NCBI RefSeq assembly: GCF_020085105.1
Contig: NC_058055.1
Span: forward strand, 23,231,822 to 23,295,821
Source of the DNA: Siniperca chuatsi
Lineage: Eukaryota; Chordata; Actinopteri; Centrarchiformes; Sinipercidae
DNA length: 64,000 nt
Direction: 5' to 3'
Shown: piece by piece, positions 1 to 13,312 of the stretch
Position numbering within the stretch: position 1 is the stretch's first letter
How the letters are laid out: each line of letters starts with the position of its first letter
The notes under the pieces: generated by a model
Told to the model about the DNA's origin: nothing
Databases searched by the model: none
What the model saw: the letters and a program-made list of their open reading frames with translations, nothing else
Translations under genes and position numbers: made by a program

Positions 1-2400
1 TAGTGTATTGACACTGTTCACATTGTGTATTAATGAGCAAAAAGGCGTAAGAATGATTTTTTTCATTGTGGGTGTCCAAACTTAGTCATCATGATTATTT
101 TTAGAATTGTATTGTAACTTTGGTGTTAAGTTCTACAGGTAGAGCTACTTTCAAAAAATGTGCTTTTTTTAATGGTGACTTACCATGAAGTTAAGTACAA
201 CTTAATTAAACACAAGCAAAGGAAGAAATACATTTGCCAATTTCACAACATCTGCACCTGTACATGGTCTTTTTTGTGTTGTCATATTGGTGAATGTGCT
301 TCTTAATGTACTTTTTGTGTTTTAGTTGTTTGATGTGCTTTTGAGTTGTCAGAGTAATAAAGATATTTTCTTCATTTTCTTATGTTTTGACTATTTGCAT
401 GTGTTTTTTTAAGTTGCACTGCGTTGAGCTCTCTTCGGCACTGTACCTTTTGCTCTAACAGTAACCTCAGAGTCTTTTGGTTTTCCATGATGCTTAAATT
501 GTTAAATCAGAAATACCAATATATGATATATATCAATATCAGTCATATCCAATGATGAAACTCACTTGTAATGAAAATGTCACTAGGTCAGGATACTCTG
601 GAAAATGAATGGATTCTTTGGGACTTAATGGTGTTGCTTGCTGTGTGGATACTCATCCAAGATTCAATACTTTGTTGTCATGTTAACCCATTTGATTGGA
701 ATTTGTCAATGTGCAGCTCGGATTGCGACACATTAACAGTGTGATAGCTTTAATATATTATAGTCATGCATGAAGACAGCATTCAGTCTTTCCATATTGA
801 GAATGGGGTTTTGGGTTCGTCCAAAGGCAGTTGAGAAGGTTCTTGTGAAGTGCATTACGCAAATTTCACCTTCCTGAGCATAACACATCTGTGCATTTTT
901 AAAGTCGTTAAATATTTTTTTCTGCAGTTTTAGAAGACAGCACGTTGGCTGGGTGGGAGCTGTGGACATATTTTTAGCTTTTCCATTGGATGTGGCAGTT
1001 GTAGATGGGGGCTACAGGAGTGACAGACAAAGATCAAAGATGCTGTGTCCAACTCTCTCCAACTGTTTCTTCTTCTGTGAAAACTTGATTTAATTTAAAA
1101 GTTCTGTTCTCACAAAGGAATTACCACTAAGTTAACACTGTATGCTGATGACACTGTTTTGTGTTTGTTACATGGGTAGGTGGGGGTGGGGAAGGGTTCT
1201 GATTAGGTTAGATGTTTTACGGTCTGGTGTCTGATAAAATTATTAACTGACTTGTTATTGTTGCTTTATGAATCACAGGGCAGATGTCACTTCATCTGTA
1301 AGACTGAGATTGTGTGATTTGTATTTTACAGTGAGCACTATTTCGCTTCAGTGACATGTGGCAGCTTCATTAAATGCCAATAAAGGAATAGAACTGAATA
1401 TTGTCTTCTCCCTTAAGGCTGATGCATTAATTTTTTATTTGTGAATATTATACCTTTTGTGGATTGGGACAGCAGGAGTGTTTCTCCAAATGTTGTTTTT
1501 ACAATAAGAGTTTTCCTCTCCCAAAGTTCCAATATAAGGAGTAACATGAACAAAACAACATGAAATAAAAATATATTTGATAGGTTTAAATATTCAGAAA
1601 TGGTGAAGATTCCATTTGAAGTAAATAGCAGGATGATATTTTAGGTTATTGTATATGTCATTATATTTTCTATTAAATGCCCAGTAAAGTAAAAAATTGA
1701 CTTTTGTCTTACAGTGTAACTGATGTAGTTTTCTCCACATTAAATTCTTTTGATAATGTCCTGTCTCTGGTTCATACGTTGATAACCGATGTGACTGCAT
1801 CTCAGGTAGAATGCAAAGTCTAGGCCCCACCTATCAATGACATAAAAGCAAGTAAAATGTATCCTCATCGAATCAAGTGCAACACGTTATTTTAGATCCA
1901 AGAGGCAAAATTGGTGATATTTTTGCATATATGTTGTACATGTTTTCTGTATTTTTCTTAATAGTTGGTGCACTGTAAAAGATGTGATAAGTATTGCTTT
2001 GTGTTGACATAGGTCATAAAGAGTACACTGTTTATTGGAATGAAGCAGGATCAGAAACTTGTTGTGGCTGTACTGCTGTCACTTTCAACGCACCACCACC
2101 TTTGGAAGCTTGTTTGATTCTCGAAAAGTTTTAATTGTTTCACCAGTCATTGTTTTTAGATTGATTCTTTTTGTCTCTCTGCTGTTCTTGGAAAATGTTC
2201 ATGTGTATTAATGGAGAAAAGGAGTTCCACATTCCCATACACATTTTGTATTGGTTCATAAATAGACATTTTTACAAAACAATGAAGAGTTCTTGTCTTA
2301 ATAAAAAAGAAAAGATATTAATGTCCAAAATAATCAGTGTTGGTATTATTTTTTTACTCTAAATGTTAATATATTAAGGTGATGCACCACATCTAAATGG
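1..2400. other. No supported CDS; possible 3' UTR entering from the left edge
   Basis: No exon with recognisable protein similarity and splice sites is visible. The stretch is AT-rich, with AATAAA hexamers on the + strand at 356-361 and 1379-1384, the first followed by a T-rich region. This would fit the end of a 3' UTR of a + strand gene lying outside the window. Hexamers of this kind are common by chance in AT-rich DNA, so this is a weak inference and the upstream gene cannot be named. Confidence 0.25.
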
Positions 2401-5400
2401 GAAAATGTGGACTAATATGGACACACAGCAACACATATTATTATAGTATTATTTATTTTTCATCTTCAGTAACCATTTGCAGATGATGAAGCCTGACTGC
2501 ATTGACCTGTTTCATTCTGATTGCCTAAACAGTTGATTCACAGATAGAAAAATACTTTTAATTAAATATTTGCAGAATTTGCAAAGTATATGGTCAAAAT
2601 GTCAAATGATAGAAAGAAATTTTTACACCCATCCATCCACCCCAGCATCCTCTCTAACTTTTCACTGCTAAAATCACTACTAACTACTTCCTGCTTTGAC
2701 ACAAAATGTCGATAGTGGTTATTTTAAGCTATTTTAAGAATAACATTTTTCTGGACGGGATAGTCTCTTGAGACTGCCTCCCCGTACAATGAACCTTTTT
2801 ACTAGAATGGAGTGTGACGTAAGAGATACAAATTTTGCTGAGGCTTTAAAGTTTTACTTAGTGATATTTAAAATAATACTTTTTACTGTAGTTTCAGTCA
2901 ACCAGCTCTCATAGTAGATTGTTATGTAAAGAGATGACATTTGGCGTTCAGGCTCTGACTTCATCACTTATCACAATGAACACCAAGCTCTGCACAGCAG
3001 GGATTGGGGAGTGACGATAACAACTTCTCGTCCTTGGGGGATACAGACTGAGGTTGTGTTTATGAAATGCTTTATGGACAGCAGCAGCAAGTGATTGCAC
3101 CTGTTGCAGCATAGCGTTCAGGTGAGCAGCGTGGCAGCAGGCAGGGCAGCAAAAGAGATCACTGACAGCTTAAGTACACCACCATAATTCAAAGGGGATA
3201 TTGGATATACTGTAGGTTGTATAATGAATATTCCCTTACAGTAATAGTAGAGCGACTTTACACTTTACTCTTGTTTTGAAATGCCTCACAAATACACCGT
3301 TGTCTTCACAGGTTCAATGAACTTTACGTTGCTGAATATCATGAGTGTATTTAGATTGAGACAAGGAGACAAAGAAATGTCAGCAGAGAAACAAGATTGG
3401 TATAAATATCCACTTCCACTTATTCTTTAGTGATGTTGAAAGCTCTTTTTAGTCTGAAGTGAACCTTGGCAGGCGCAGATGTCATGAAATCTTTATCATA
3501 TGCATAAACCAGTGTGAACATGTAGAATAAAATGAGCGCTCCTAATTGAAACCTTGAATATATTCGACAAGATTTATACTCTGAAAATCAATCTCAGCTT
3601 CCCTGCATAATAAGTGCAGTGAACCTTTTTAACTAACATCTTAAATAAATGGAGATAGTGTTATTGATTCCAACAAAGTAGGTGGAATTGACATGAGGCA
3701 AACTATCTGTCATTGAAAAATGTATTTCTCCATTCATATTTAATGTTCATGAGTCAGGCTTTACTTTAGACATTACCACACCTATAATATTCAGTATTCA
3801 GTAGATGACTTGAGTAGAGGAAGATATTATCTTTTTAATTACATTTTCACCCCAGGCTCTCATTATACTTCAAGTGCTGTACATAATGAGCCAACATCTT
3901 AAATAAGTAAAGGTGATACTGCTATTGATTAGAACACGAAGACCAGAGGCAAGCTATCAGTCATAGAAAATGTACTTCTGAGTTCACGTTTAATGTGTGT
4001 GCCAGTTGGTCTCTTATAGACTCATTGCTCAATATCCTCAAATAACTTAAATAGAAAGGAATCCTATTCATTACACTTTAACTGAGTCTATAACAGCAAA
4101 TGGCTGCACTTAACAAAGCCATAGTATAATCATTTTGCTGTATATGTCCTTGGTGATGGTGTTTTGTCTACATTTATTTAAAAGGTCAGTGATGCAGTCT
4201 TGTCTTTATGTGTTAACCTTGCAAGCTCAAAAGGTTAAAGCTGCAATATCCTGAGATGAATAATATATTATTTTTCCATTATATGTGCACAGCAACCACA
4301 TTATTATTTGACTTAGTGGCCAGCCAGTTTTCGATCCTGTTCTAATGAACTCTGTTTAAAAGTGTCCTTGTTGCCACTTACATATTGTACAGGGATTGGC
4401 TATTTAGCACCTATTCAGAGGCCATTCAGATTAGGAGGCCATGAAGAGGCTCTGCAAAGCAAACCTTTACAACCTGATGTCAACAGGTGTACCAGAAGTG
4501 ATTATGAATGATTTATTGATTGTGCGATTGTAAGGGGCAGGAAAGAGCAGACCCATAAACTCTCGTGGTAATGGCGACTCTTAAGGGCACTCAGAAAATC
4601 AGGCTACCTGTAATGTCTCACAACAATTAAGCTAATTGCCGTTGCTCTGCAATCAGACCAAGGTCCCCATTATGCAGTTATAGTCTATATATAATATTTT
4701 CATACAATCATTAAATACAAAGTAACTAATTAAGAATTACATGTATCTGCATTCAACCCCGTCTCCTAGAAATCACATTCATACACTACTAATATGTTTT
4801 GCCAGTTATGTTGTGAGGAATTGTAACTTGGCAGGACTTTGATTCTGAGTCTTCTGACTTTGTTTAAGTATAGGGAAAGATCATGGTTTTGGATAAATAT
4901 TAACAAAGTAAACGCATCCTCTCTCATGCTCCAAGTCACTTTTGACTTTTTCAATACTGAACCAAGACTATGATCTTTGCCTAACCTCAACCAAGTGCTG
5001 GGTGCCTAAATATAACCACAAAAAAGTGCTTGCTCATGGTTCGGTTGCTTCAAGTGGATATTCTTGGAAAATGAATAAAATACATTGTTGGTAAACATTT
5101 TGCAGATACATTCCATATCAACAATTTGCAACTTGGCATAAACATTAAGTAACGTGTCCGTATTTATGGTAATAGAAAACGTAATCTGGGCGGCATTAGA
5201 TCCCCTACAAAATCTATTTGCTGTTGCAAATTAGTAGTATATCATCGTAATTTCTTGGAGACAGGGTTGCAGTATTTGGTGGTTTAACATAACATTGGAC
5301 TAAGGCATGTTTAAAAGAAAAACTATATGAAAAGAAATAGTTTCATGTACAGATATTGCAATACACAAACAGAATATTGCTAAAATCTACTGCTCTGTTC

Positions 5401-6310
5401 AGTGACAATGGTGATTCAGTATGGTCGGTTCAGTTTAAAGATTCATTGTTGATTTGTCTGACATGTACTGAACACCTCTAGTTGGGAAACACATTGATCC
5501 ACGTGGAGGAGTAGATAAAAGAAGCCTGTCAATGTTTATTTGGTCACAGGTCTGACAAATGACTGAATGTATCAATCTCAGTTAAATTGCAACTGCTACT
5601 GAACTGTGCCAGTAGTGGTTGCTACTAGCAACACAATGTTTAACTGAAACTAAGTGCTAGTAGCATAATAGCATTTCTACATGCTTATGGATAGATCATG
5701 TAAAGCTGCATCTGCAAAGTTGTTACACTTTATTCTTGTTAGTATGCAATTAAAATACCATCGACCAACCACGTAATATGAACATGCCTTTATTATGTAG
5801 TGTAGTCTTTTTTTAGTCACGTTTAGTAATTTTATTATTGGTATAGTAGTTTCAGTCTAGTTTTTGTCTACAAAAATGTGAGATGTTTTGGTCTAGCTTT
5901 CGTCAGTAGATTTTTGTCTCGTTTTTGTGGTTCATATTCAATCTTTTTGTCTTTTAAGCGTTCTGAGGCTCGTCACCATCTTAGATGTGTACAGCCATCA
6001 CCATGGTTAAAAGTATTCTCATCTATCACAAGGTTAGCAGAAAAGGTGCTGTTTATATCAAAGTGTAATGGTTTACAGTCTGGTCAAGCTCCATACTTAA
6101 TGCAGAGACATGAGTATGTTGTCAATCCTCTGATCTAACTTGTTGCAAAAAAGTGAACAAGCGTAAGCGTATCCTTGAAAGATACAGTGTGTAAAATTAA
6201 GGAGGAGCTATTGGCAGAAATGGAATATAATATTTATAAGTATGTTTTCATTTGTGTATAATCACCTGAAAATAAGACCATAGTTTCTCCTACATGCTCG
6301 GAAGGGGAGG
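2401..6310. other. Gene-free AT-rich intergenic DNA
   Basis: All open frames here are under 90 codons, have no recognisable domain and are not flanked by convincing splice sites in a conserved frame. I see no clear transposon termini or RNA gene. Confidence 0.5.
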
Positions 6311-6400
6311 GTGATCAGAATCAGAATCACAATCAGAAATACTTTATTGATCCCCGAGGGTAAACTCTTTTGTTACAAAAAAGGGGTGAGGCGAGTGGTA
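6311..6400 (-). repeat. LINE 3' tail-like dispersed repeat, minus orientation
   Basis: A run of CAGAAT-type hexamers is followed by a TACTTTATTGATCCCCGAGGG-type block. On the minus strand this reads as a conserved block followed by AATAAAGTATTTCTGATTC-type tandem units, the layout of a non-LTR retrotransposon 3' end as commonly seen in fish genomes. No reverse transcriptase frame is attached, so it is a 5'-truncated fragment. The family assignment is from memory of fish repeats and is tentative. Confidence 0.45.
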
Positions 6401-7202
6401 TTCAAATGGTTGCAATCTGCAATTTCACTGCTAGATGCCACTAAATCCTACACACTGGCCTGTTGCTCTTGCTGGTTCTTGTTTTTTTATCTTAAATCCA
6501 TTGGTCTGAATATTTTCCCCTTTTGCCACCATTACTGAAAAAAAACCCACTCACTTTTGATATCAGACATTGTTTCAATGCAATACCTTTTTTGTCACAA
6601 AGGTGCATATTTTAAGTTAAAACATAGCTTCCATTCAGCCACGACTCCCTCGTCTTTGAGTTGTTGTCATTGTTATTTGTGAAATCATAGCCACTTTCCA
6701 GTTAAAACAGCACCTAGACATTTGTTTGTTTCACTTCAGCAGAAAATTGCTCTGTGCTATTCAGCATTTGTTATGATTGTTTTGTTTTCAACTGCAATTT
6801 GTGCTCAGTGGGTCATTTTGACATGTTTTATGTTTATTTTATATGATTATACTTTGCAACAAAAACTCTGAGTGGGGGCCGAGGTTTACTTTGGTTTTCT
6901 TGATAAAAGGTACTATGAGTCTGATTGTGAATGAAGGGAAGTTGTGGCTGTCTTGAACTTATTCACTTCACTTACTTATCATATTGGATGTACCTATTTT
7001 AGTCACCTAGTTTGTGTGATGTAATGTAATGTGAGTCAAGGGTAGCATGGTTTGGTTATATACTGTCATAAACAAACCTATACATAACACATTTTCCCAA
7101 ATATTCACAAAACATAAAAGAAGAAAACAAAAACAGGCGACACAGATTCAATCCAACATGGGACCTGGACATGCAAAGACAAACAAGACAACAAGAGTTT
7201 GC

Positions 7203-7877
7203 AGCCACGATAGCAGCTCTGTGAGCTAAATGCTAATATCAACATCCAAACATGCTCACAATGACAAAGCTAACAGCAGGTTACCATGTTAACCATCTTA
7301 GTTTAGTGTAATAGCATGCTAACATTTGCTAATTTGAACAAAACACAAAGTACAGCTAAGGCTGATGGGAATGTCATTAGTTTTGCAGGTATTTTGTAAA
7401 TTAAAGTTTTGACCTGATGATTGCGCTAGATGAAAAGTTAAGGGGTCATCAATGTTTTTGCAATTCATCATGAGGGGAACAGGAATGTTTGTACCGAATT
7501 TCATGGCAATCCAATATTTTGTGAGACATTTCACTGAAAACCACAAATGCCAACCTGCTGCTGGCACTAAAGAAAAAGTCAGGGGATCACCAAAGTCTTT
7601 TTTACTGTCCAGAATCTATGAACAACACAAATCACAGCACAAAATTTTGCAGCAATCCATCTTGTAGAAGTTGAGATATTTCACAGGATAAGTGAAAACT
7701 TTGACATGCTAGTGGCACTAGATGAAAAGTCAAGGAATCACCAAAGTTAGTAGGATTCATCCTCTGGGGATCATGAATGTCAAAATGTACAAAATGTCAT
7801 GGCAATCCATCCAAAAGTTGTTGAGATATTTCAGTCTGGACCAAAGTGGTGGACGGATCAACTGACATTACCATCTA
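7203..7877 (+). mobile_element. Degenerate copy of the AGCCATGCTAGTGGC TIR family, with internal triplication
   Basis: Shares with the better-preserved copy at 15162-15591 the order: AGCC...AGC...CTCTGTG left end, a block rich in GCTAACATGCT motifs, an ACAGCT(A/G)AGGCTGATGGGAATGTCATTAGTTTTGCAGGTA block, and a block with CATGGCAATCCATC and GAGATATTTCAGTCTGGACC. The last block is present three times in imperfect tandem (about 7408-7547, 7548-7690 and 7691-7843), against once at 15399-15531. The right TIR is eroded. No coding capacity, so a non-autonomous DNA element. Confidence 0.65.
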
Positions 7878-10164
7878 AAACAGGTAACTTTCAATAAATG
7901 TGATCTAACAATATTTACAAATGTCAATTAGGTTAGATTTCGCTTGTACAATTACATGGCATGGACTTTCCTGGGTTTGCCCCCCCCCCCCATCCTGACC
8001 TGGTGATTGATTTGGTCTGGTGTGATGTCATTTCCTCACTGTCTGCAGTTTCTTGCTACTCCTGTTGGCTGATGCGGTTCACTGCAGGTTCATTAGGCTC
8101 TTCTCATTTCTCTATTTTGTGCCACCTCATCTCCTCTGTCCTCTGTCCTCCTGTCTGGAAATCGTTCTCAGAGCTACATCTTGAAGGATGTCTCAATTCC
8201 TAAAATTCATCTCGAGGAGAGAGGAGGGTTGCCGGAAGAGCTATGAGCGTGGATCCACAGGTGTTTTCTTTGTGGAAGTCTTCGGCACCCGTGATGTATA
8301 AAAGATGCGTGACAATGGAGAGATGATGCCGCTGTGCCACACGTTAATTGATGTCGCTTTAAATTGACGGCTCCAAAGCAAGGATCTCAGGTGGGAGGGA
8401 CTAAGACACAAGGAGAGGACGTGAGGAAAGGAATCAAGGATGTGCAAACTGAGAAATGAGTAGAAGGGATTGTCTCCATGAGGTGTCTCCATGAGGTGCA
8501 GTGGAGAGTTTGTCCTCCTCTGTCTTGATCAGGTAAGATCGTGTGTACTGGTGATGGCAGCAGGTTTAAGGAGTCTAATGAAGATGTGGAGGTGGACAGC
8601 ATCTCCTGATTTTAGTGCTGACGGATGTTTGCTTTCTGTTTGTGGTTATTAGGATGGATCTGGACCTCATGAGAAGCTGGGTTGGGCTCTTTAGTCCATT
8701 AACACATGTGTTTTACTACTGTAGCTGGCTCAAGTAAGGGTTAATTCTTCAGCTATGAAATTTTCCAACGCTGACTGAGCTGTCTTGACTGTTCTCTCAG
8801 GCAGTCCATTGCTCGTTGGGCAGTGAGTGCCTGAGATGACATAGTTAAAGCACCAAGATTTAATAATAGCTTTGAAATCGCTGTTGCAAGTGAAAGTAAT
8901 TATTGAGATCCAGGGACACATTTCTACAATAAAATCCCACGGAGCAAGAAGCACAAGCCGTCAGATGATCTGAAGGGTTATAAACAAGCCAACAGGTTAT
9001 CAGATTATCTAAACCACTTTATCTGGAGGTGAAACCGAAATTGAACGCACCCAAATTTTCGGCAATAATCCCCCATTCCACAGGAAAACAGGGTGCACAC
9101 AACTACAGTAAGTGTGTTCAAACTCACCAGGAAGTTGGTCTGTAAACTCTGATGGATGTTTACAGCGGACAGTTTGGGTCTTAATTTTGCTGTTTGCCTT
9201 TGTTTTATCTTCAAAATACATTCGCCTAACCTGGTGGATTGTTTAATACCTGTCTAATTGTCTCACTGTTGCCAAGTTGGACCTATTTTTAGTGATGTAG
9301 CTGTATAGTGAGATCTCAGCAATTAACTTCCATTTCATTCTTGTCATTACTGATAGAAGTGACACCTATGAAGATATGATCCAAGTGTTAATAAACCAGG
9401 GTTTTCCTATAAAAGCTTGGCAACTTTACACTAGATTTAGAAACTATTTAGACCTTATTCATTATTTTGTTTCTCAAAATTGATTTCTAAAGTATTTGGT
9501 TACAAATGGCTTGGCTGAGATTTGCTTGTCAAATCTAAAGACGCCTGGATTACAGCGGTTCACCCCTTCCTTCCTTCACTAAATATTAGAGAGTAACTAC
9601 CATATGGGCATGAACACCTGTACAATGCTGTTGAATATAACAGCTCTGCAACAATTATCAAATTTTATTAACACTGTCAGAAACATGTATTTTTTATGCT
9701 GGAATTAGTGGTGCTGTTGTATTGTATTGTATTACTGAATTGCAAGGTGCATGCAATGTCTTCTCCCTGTTTTACATATGGGGAGTGTGGGTGTACAATT
9801 GAATGCAATTACTTTGTGTGTTGTGTTAGATTGTACATGTGCTCACATCCCTGAAGGTCTAAATAAAGCTAAAGGGTCTTGGTCACTGGTCATTAGGGTA
9901 GACATGAGGCTGTAGTTAATCTTTACCTTCTCAGTGTTTGAGTTGCCTTCATGGCATTCAAGTTTAACCCATGGGTTTCTTTGCCTTTGGGTTTAATATA
10001 TCTTTGTGCCTGTCAATGGCACGGCTATAAATGATACGGTCCCAGAGGCCGTGAAGAACCTTGTCCCTCCTCACAGGAAATTCTGTGAAAGTCTGTTTTT
10101 GCTCCATAAAGACCGTTACTGATATGGGCCATGGGTGGTATGACCAAACCAACCAGTCATGTTA
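7878..10164. other. Gene-free intergenic DNA
   Basis: No supported gene. A homopolymer of C lies at about 7980-7991 and short ATTGT tandem units at about 9718-9732. The small open frames on both strands overlap one another and show no recognisable domain. Confidence 0.45.
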
Positions 10165-10446
10165 AGAGGGCCTTTTTGTTGCTGTAGGGTACGGAGGGTA
10201 AGCCCCAAGGCCATGCCCGTCTGTCCGTCCTGGGAGAGAAATCCCTCCTATGTTGCTCTTACTAAGGTTTCTTCCATTTTTTCCCCGTTTGAAGGTTTTT
10301 TGGGGGGGGGTGTTTTCCTCATTCGAATCGAGGGTCTAAGTACAGAGGGTGTCAAATACTTTACAGATTGAAAGTTAAAGCTCCTTGAGGCAAATTGTGA
10401 TTTGTGATATTGGGCTATATAAAATAAAATTGACTTGACTTGAAAT
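10165..10446 (+). repeat. Retroelement 3' end-like repeat with TTGACTTGA tail
   Basis: The segment ends with GATATTGGGCTATATAAAAT, then AAAATTGACTTGACTTGA, a short-period tandem tail as found at the 3' end of non-LTR elements. The preceding block (TGTTGCTCTTACTAAGGTTTC, then a G run and GAGGGTGTCAAATACTTTACAG) matches a sequence I know as very frequent in fish intergenic DNA. It is 5'-truncated and has no reverse transcriptase. The class is inferred from the tail only. Confidence 0.5.
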
Positions 10447-13117
10447 GCTTGTGATGTTAGGATAAGGGACCTGTAGACTCTCAACTTCAGGTCAAACTTA
10501 ACCTTGACTCCAAGAGCAAGTCAGTTATCAGCAAGTTGTCCTGGGGGCTGATAGCTTGGTGAAAGAAAGTTGGCTGCTCTATCTGAGCTAATCTGCTGTC
10601 CACATTAATTGAAGAGGAATCTTATTTTAGCAGATGGATTTCCACACATTAGCATGATTAGCCAAATGGGTTCTGGACAACAGCAACACCATGACTGCCC
10701 TTTTGTTGACCCACTCAGATGCTGATGCACAAATCCATATTTGATTTAGTTCTATAATATGGATGTATGATATTTTTCTTTTTTTATTGTGCCTTAATAC
10801 TTCTTTTCAATTTATTAGGAGTTTCTCTTTGCCCCTTAATTGCTGTTGTTCCAGAGTAAAGCTCATTTTGTTTTGCTTTGCTTTTTTGCCCTCCAGAAAT
10901 ATTGGCATTGTGCCAACCAACTAAACAACTAAAAATGTAAATAATCCAAGTAATAATATGCTGTAAAGATATAATATATAATGTACGTTATTTTAATTAA
11001 AAGCAAATGCTGAGCTGTTTATCTTCCTATAAGTGATTTTAAATAATGCATGTCATTATTGAGGGTGGCTCTCGTTTTTCATTTTGAACAGGTTTTTTTT
11101 GTATGCACACTCTAGATCATTCCTGTTTTGCAATGATTTCTGCTACAGATCAAATTGTATGCGTGTTCTAACATAAGGGAAAATTCAGAAATAATTTTCA
11201 AGATTCATAGATGTTTCTATTAGTCCACATCAGTTTAAAACTGGTTTATATTCATCTTGCAGAGCTCTTATTGACCTTTTTTATTGATAGGACTGGAAAT
11301 TTCAAGTAACAACCTCAGAGAATTGGACTAATCAAATATTGTGTTAGTGTTTAAATACAAGGTGCCTGTGCATGTCATTCTGTCTTTCTTCACTGTACGT
11401 TATCTGATGAAGCAAAAAAAGAAAATGGGTTTTAGATTGTAGCATTTGCGTACAGAATTGGATTTTTTGTTTTGTACAGCAGTCTTATCTTTGTGAAATG
11501 CAAATTTTGTTTAAATGTTGCAGCCCTACTTCTGCCTGTTAGACCTCCATCAAAAGCGACTCTCCCTCTGTGACACACTGCATATGAGCTCTGAAAGGTG
11601 CGAGAATGACTTCTTGTGGCCAAATTAGGAAGTGCTCAATAATGGCTTGTCAGTGGCTGCTCCTACACACATAAAATACTGTATTTATAGAGGCATGGTG
11701 ACAAAAATATTGAATTATATGGTGTGAGTGACAAATTGAGGGAGAATTATACTGTATGACTATCTACTACTGCTGTCTTCAGTTTTCCCTTTAGAATGCA
11801 TGCCTACTCTGAATTCAATGAAACCTCCAACCAGAAGGTAATGTATTGATTGGCACGTGTTTAAATGCCAAATTCAGCACTGAAAGTTTCTTTTGTTTAA
11901 TCATCATGTGATTGATGGCTTTTACCAACACCACTCAAAAAGCAGAACCTCTATAAGATAATTACCTGCTCTGCAAATTATTGTAATTTGAGTTGAACAT
12001 CACTAATTGGTGTCACTAACTGTAAAGATTTCCAGTAGCCCTAGTGTAATTAACCATTTTGAATGATCTAGCTTTTTATTGACATTTAGCACAATACATG
12101 AGAATCCTGAATATCAACCTAATGGATCTTATTAGCCATGTCCTCTAGACCAAGGTGAATTAATCAAAGCAGACTTGATTTATATACCCCACCCCTTCCT
12201 TTCTTCTTCCACCTCGCTTCCTCTCTCTCTGTGTTTCTTGTGCTCTCTCACACTGAGGCAGCTGGGGATTCATTTGTCTTGCTGATTAATGATGAGAACC
12301 ATATCCTCCACAACACCAGTAAATTAAAAGAGATTGGGGACAGAGAGAAAGAACATCAAGGTCCATTCATCCCAATCAAATTTCACAGTAGGTCCAATTC
12401 ATCCTAAGCTTTATTTGTATTGTCTGCTATACAAACACAAAAAACACCAGTCATTTACTTTCTCCTCCCAGACCCTCTCTGGCAGTCTGGGGATTACAAC
12501 TGGCAACTTTCCAGATTCACACTCATTTTTTCAGCCTTCAGCATACAACCATACCCATTGCTTCACTGCTATGAAAGCAGCATGTCTGTTTCAGATTGCA
12601 ATTGTTCATCAGCAGCAGCTACGGCTTGCTGTTAGCACTGTTGCCTCTATGTGTACAGTCTTTATGTTCTCCCAGTGTTTGTTTTTGGTGTCCTCCCAGT
12701 CTAAAGAAATACATTTTTTTCATTCTGCCCTGTCTCCACACTATACAGAATGGACAATTTAAGCACAAGCTGCTTACTGTACACTATTTATTAAATCCAA
12801 CACTTTAGCCAGCTACTCCTCACAAGTGTCTCACTCTAAAACATCTGTGTGGAAACGAGCACCACATAACAATACTACTGTTACATATTTAAGGTAATGT
12901 ACAGTAAGGACATTGGAGACTCTAGGTAGGTTAGTGTTGTGTATATGATGTAGACCTACTGTATGTATGGAGTCTGTGATGCAATACGGTATATCGTACT
13001 CAATGCTGTAGTGTGGTGTATGCTATGCTGTGTAAAGCTCTAAAGGGTTACCACCTGACTAGAAGAATGAATCCTTATACATGATGTAACAGACTTTAAA
13101 CAAAACTAAAAATCTAC
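10447..13117. other. Gene-free intergenic DNA with one AT-rich conserved-looking block
   Basis: No gene is supported. A 142-codon open frame at 12334-12762 is judged spurious. Around 12600-12720 the text (TGTTAGCACTGTTGCCTC, TGTTCTCCCAGTGT, GTCCTCCCAGTCTAAAG) resembles a decayed version of the SINE body seen intact at 42824-43206. The segment at about 11800-12190 is rich in TAATTA and ATTA-type homeodomain core motifs and is repeat-poor, so it could be a regulatory block. Confidence 0.4.
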
Positions 13118-13312
13118 AGCCATGTTAGCAGCTCTGCGAGACTGTGATCAGGCACGGCAATGCTTTTAGCTCAACGCTAATGTCAGCACGCTAACATGCT
13201 CACAATGACTATGTTAACATGCTGATGTTTAGCAGGTAATTATTAACCTACCATAGATGCCATCTTAGTTTAGAGTGTTAGCATGCTAACATTAGCTAAC
13301 AAAATACAAGTG
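13118..13312 (+). mobile_element. 5' fragment of the AGCCATGCTAGTGGC TIR family
   Basis: Begins with AGCCATGTTAGCAGCTCTG, then CTAATGTCAGCACGCTAACATGCTCACAATGAC and GTTAGCATGCTAACATT blocks in the same order as at 15162-15360. It stops before the ACAGCTGAGGC block, so only the left half is kept. Non-coding. Confidence 0.65.

Noticed and set aside
12334-12762. 142-codon open frame on the + strand
   Set aside because: Composition is random-looking, it overlaps other frames of similar length in the other + frames, has no recognisable domain, and its right part matches decayed SINE text.
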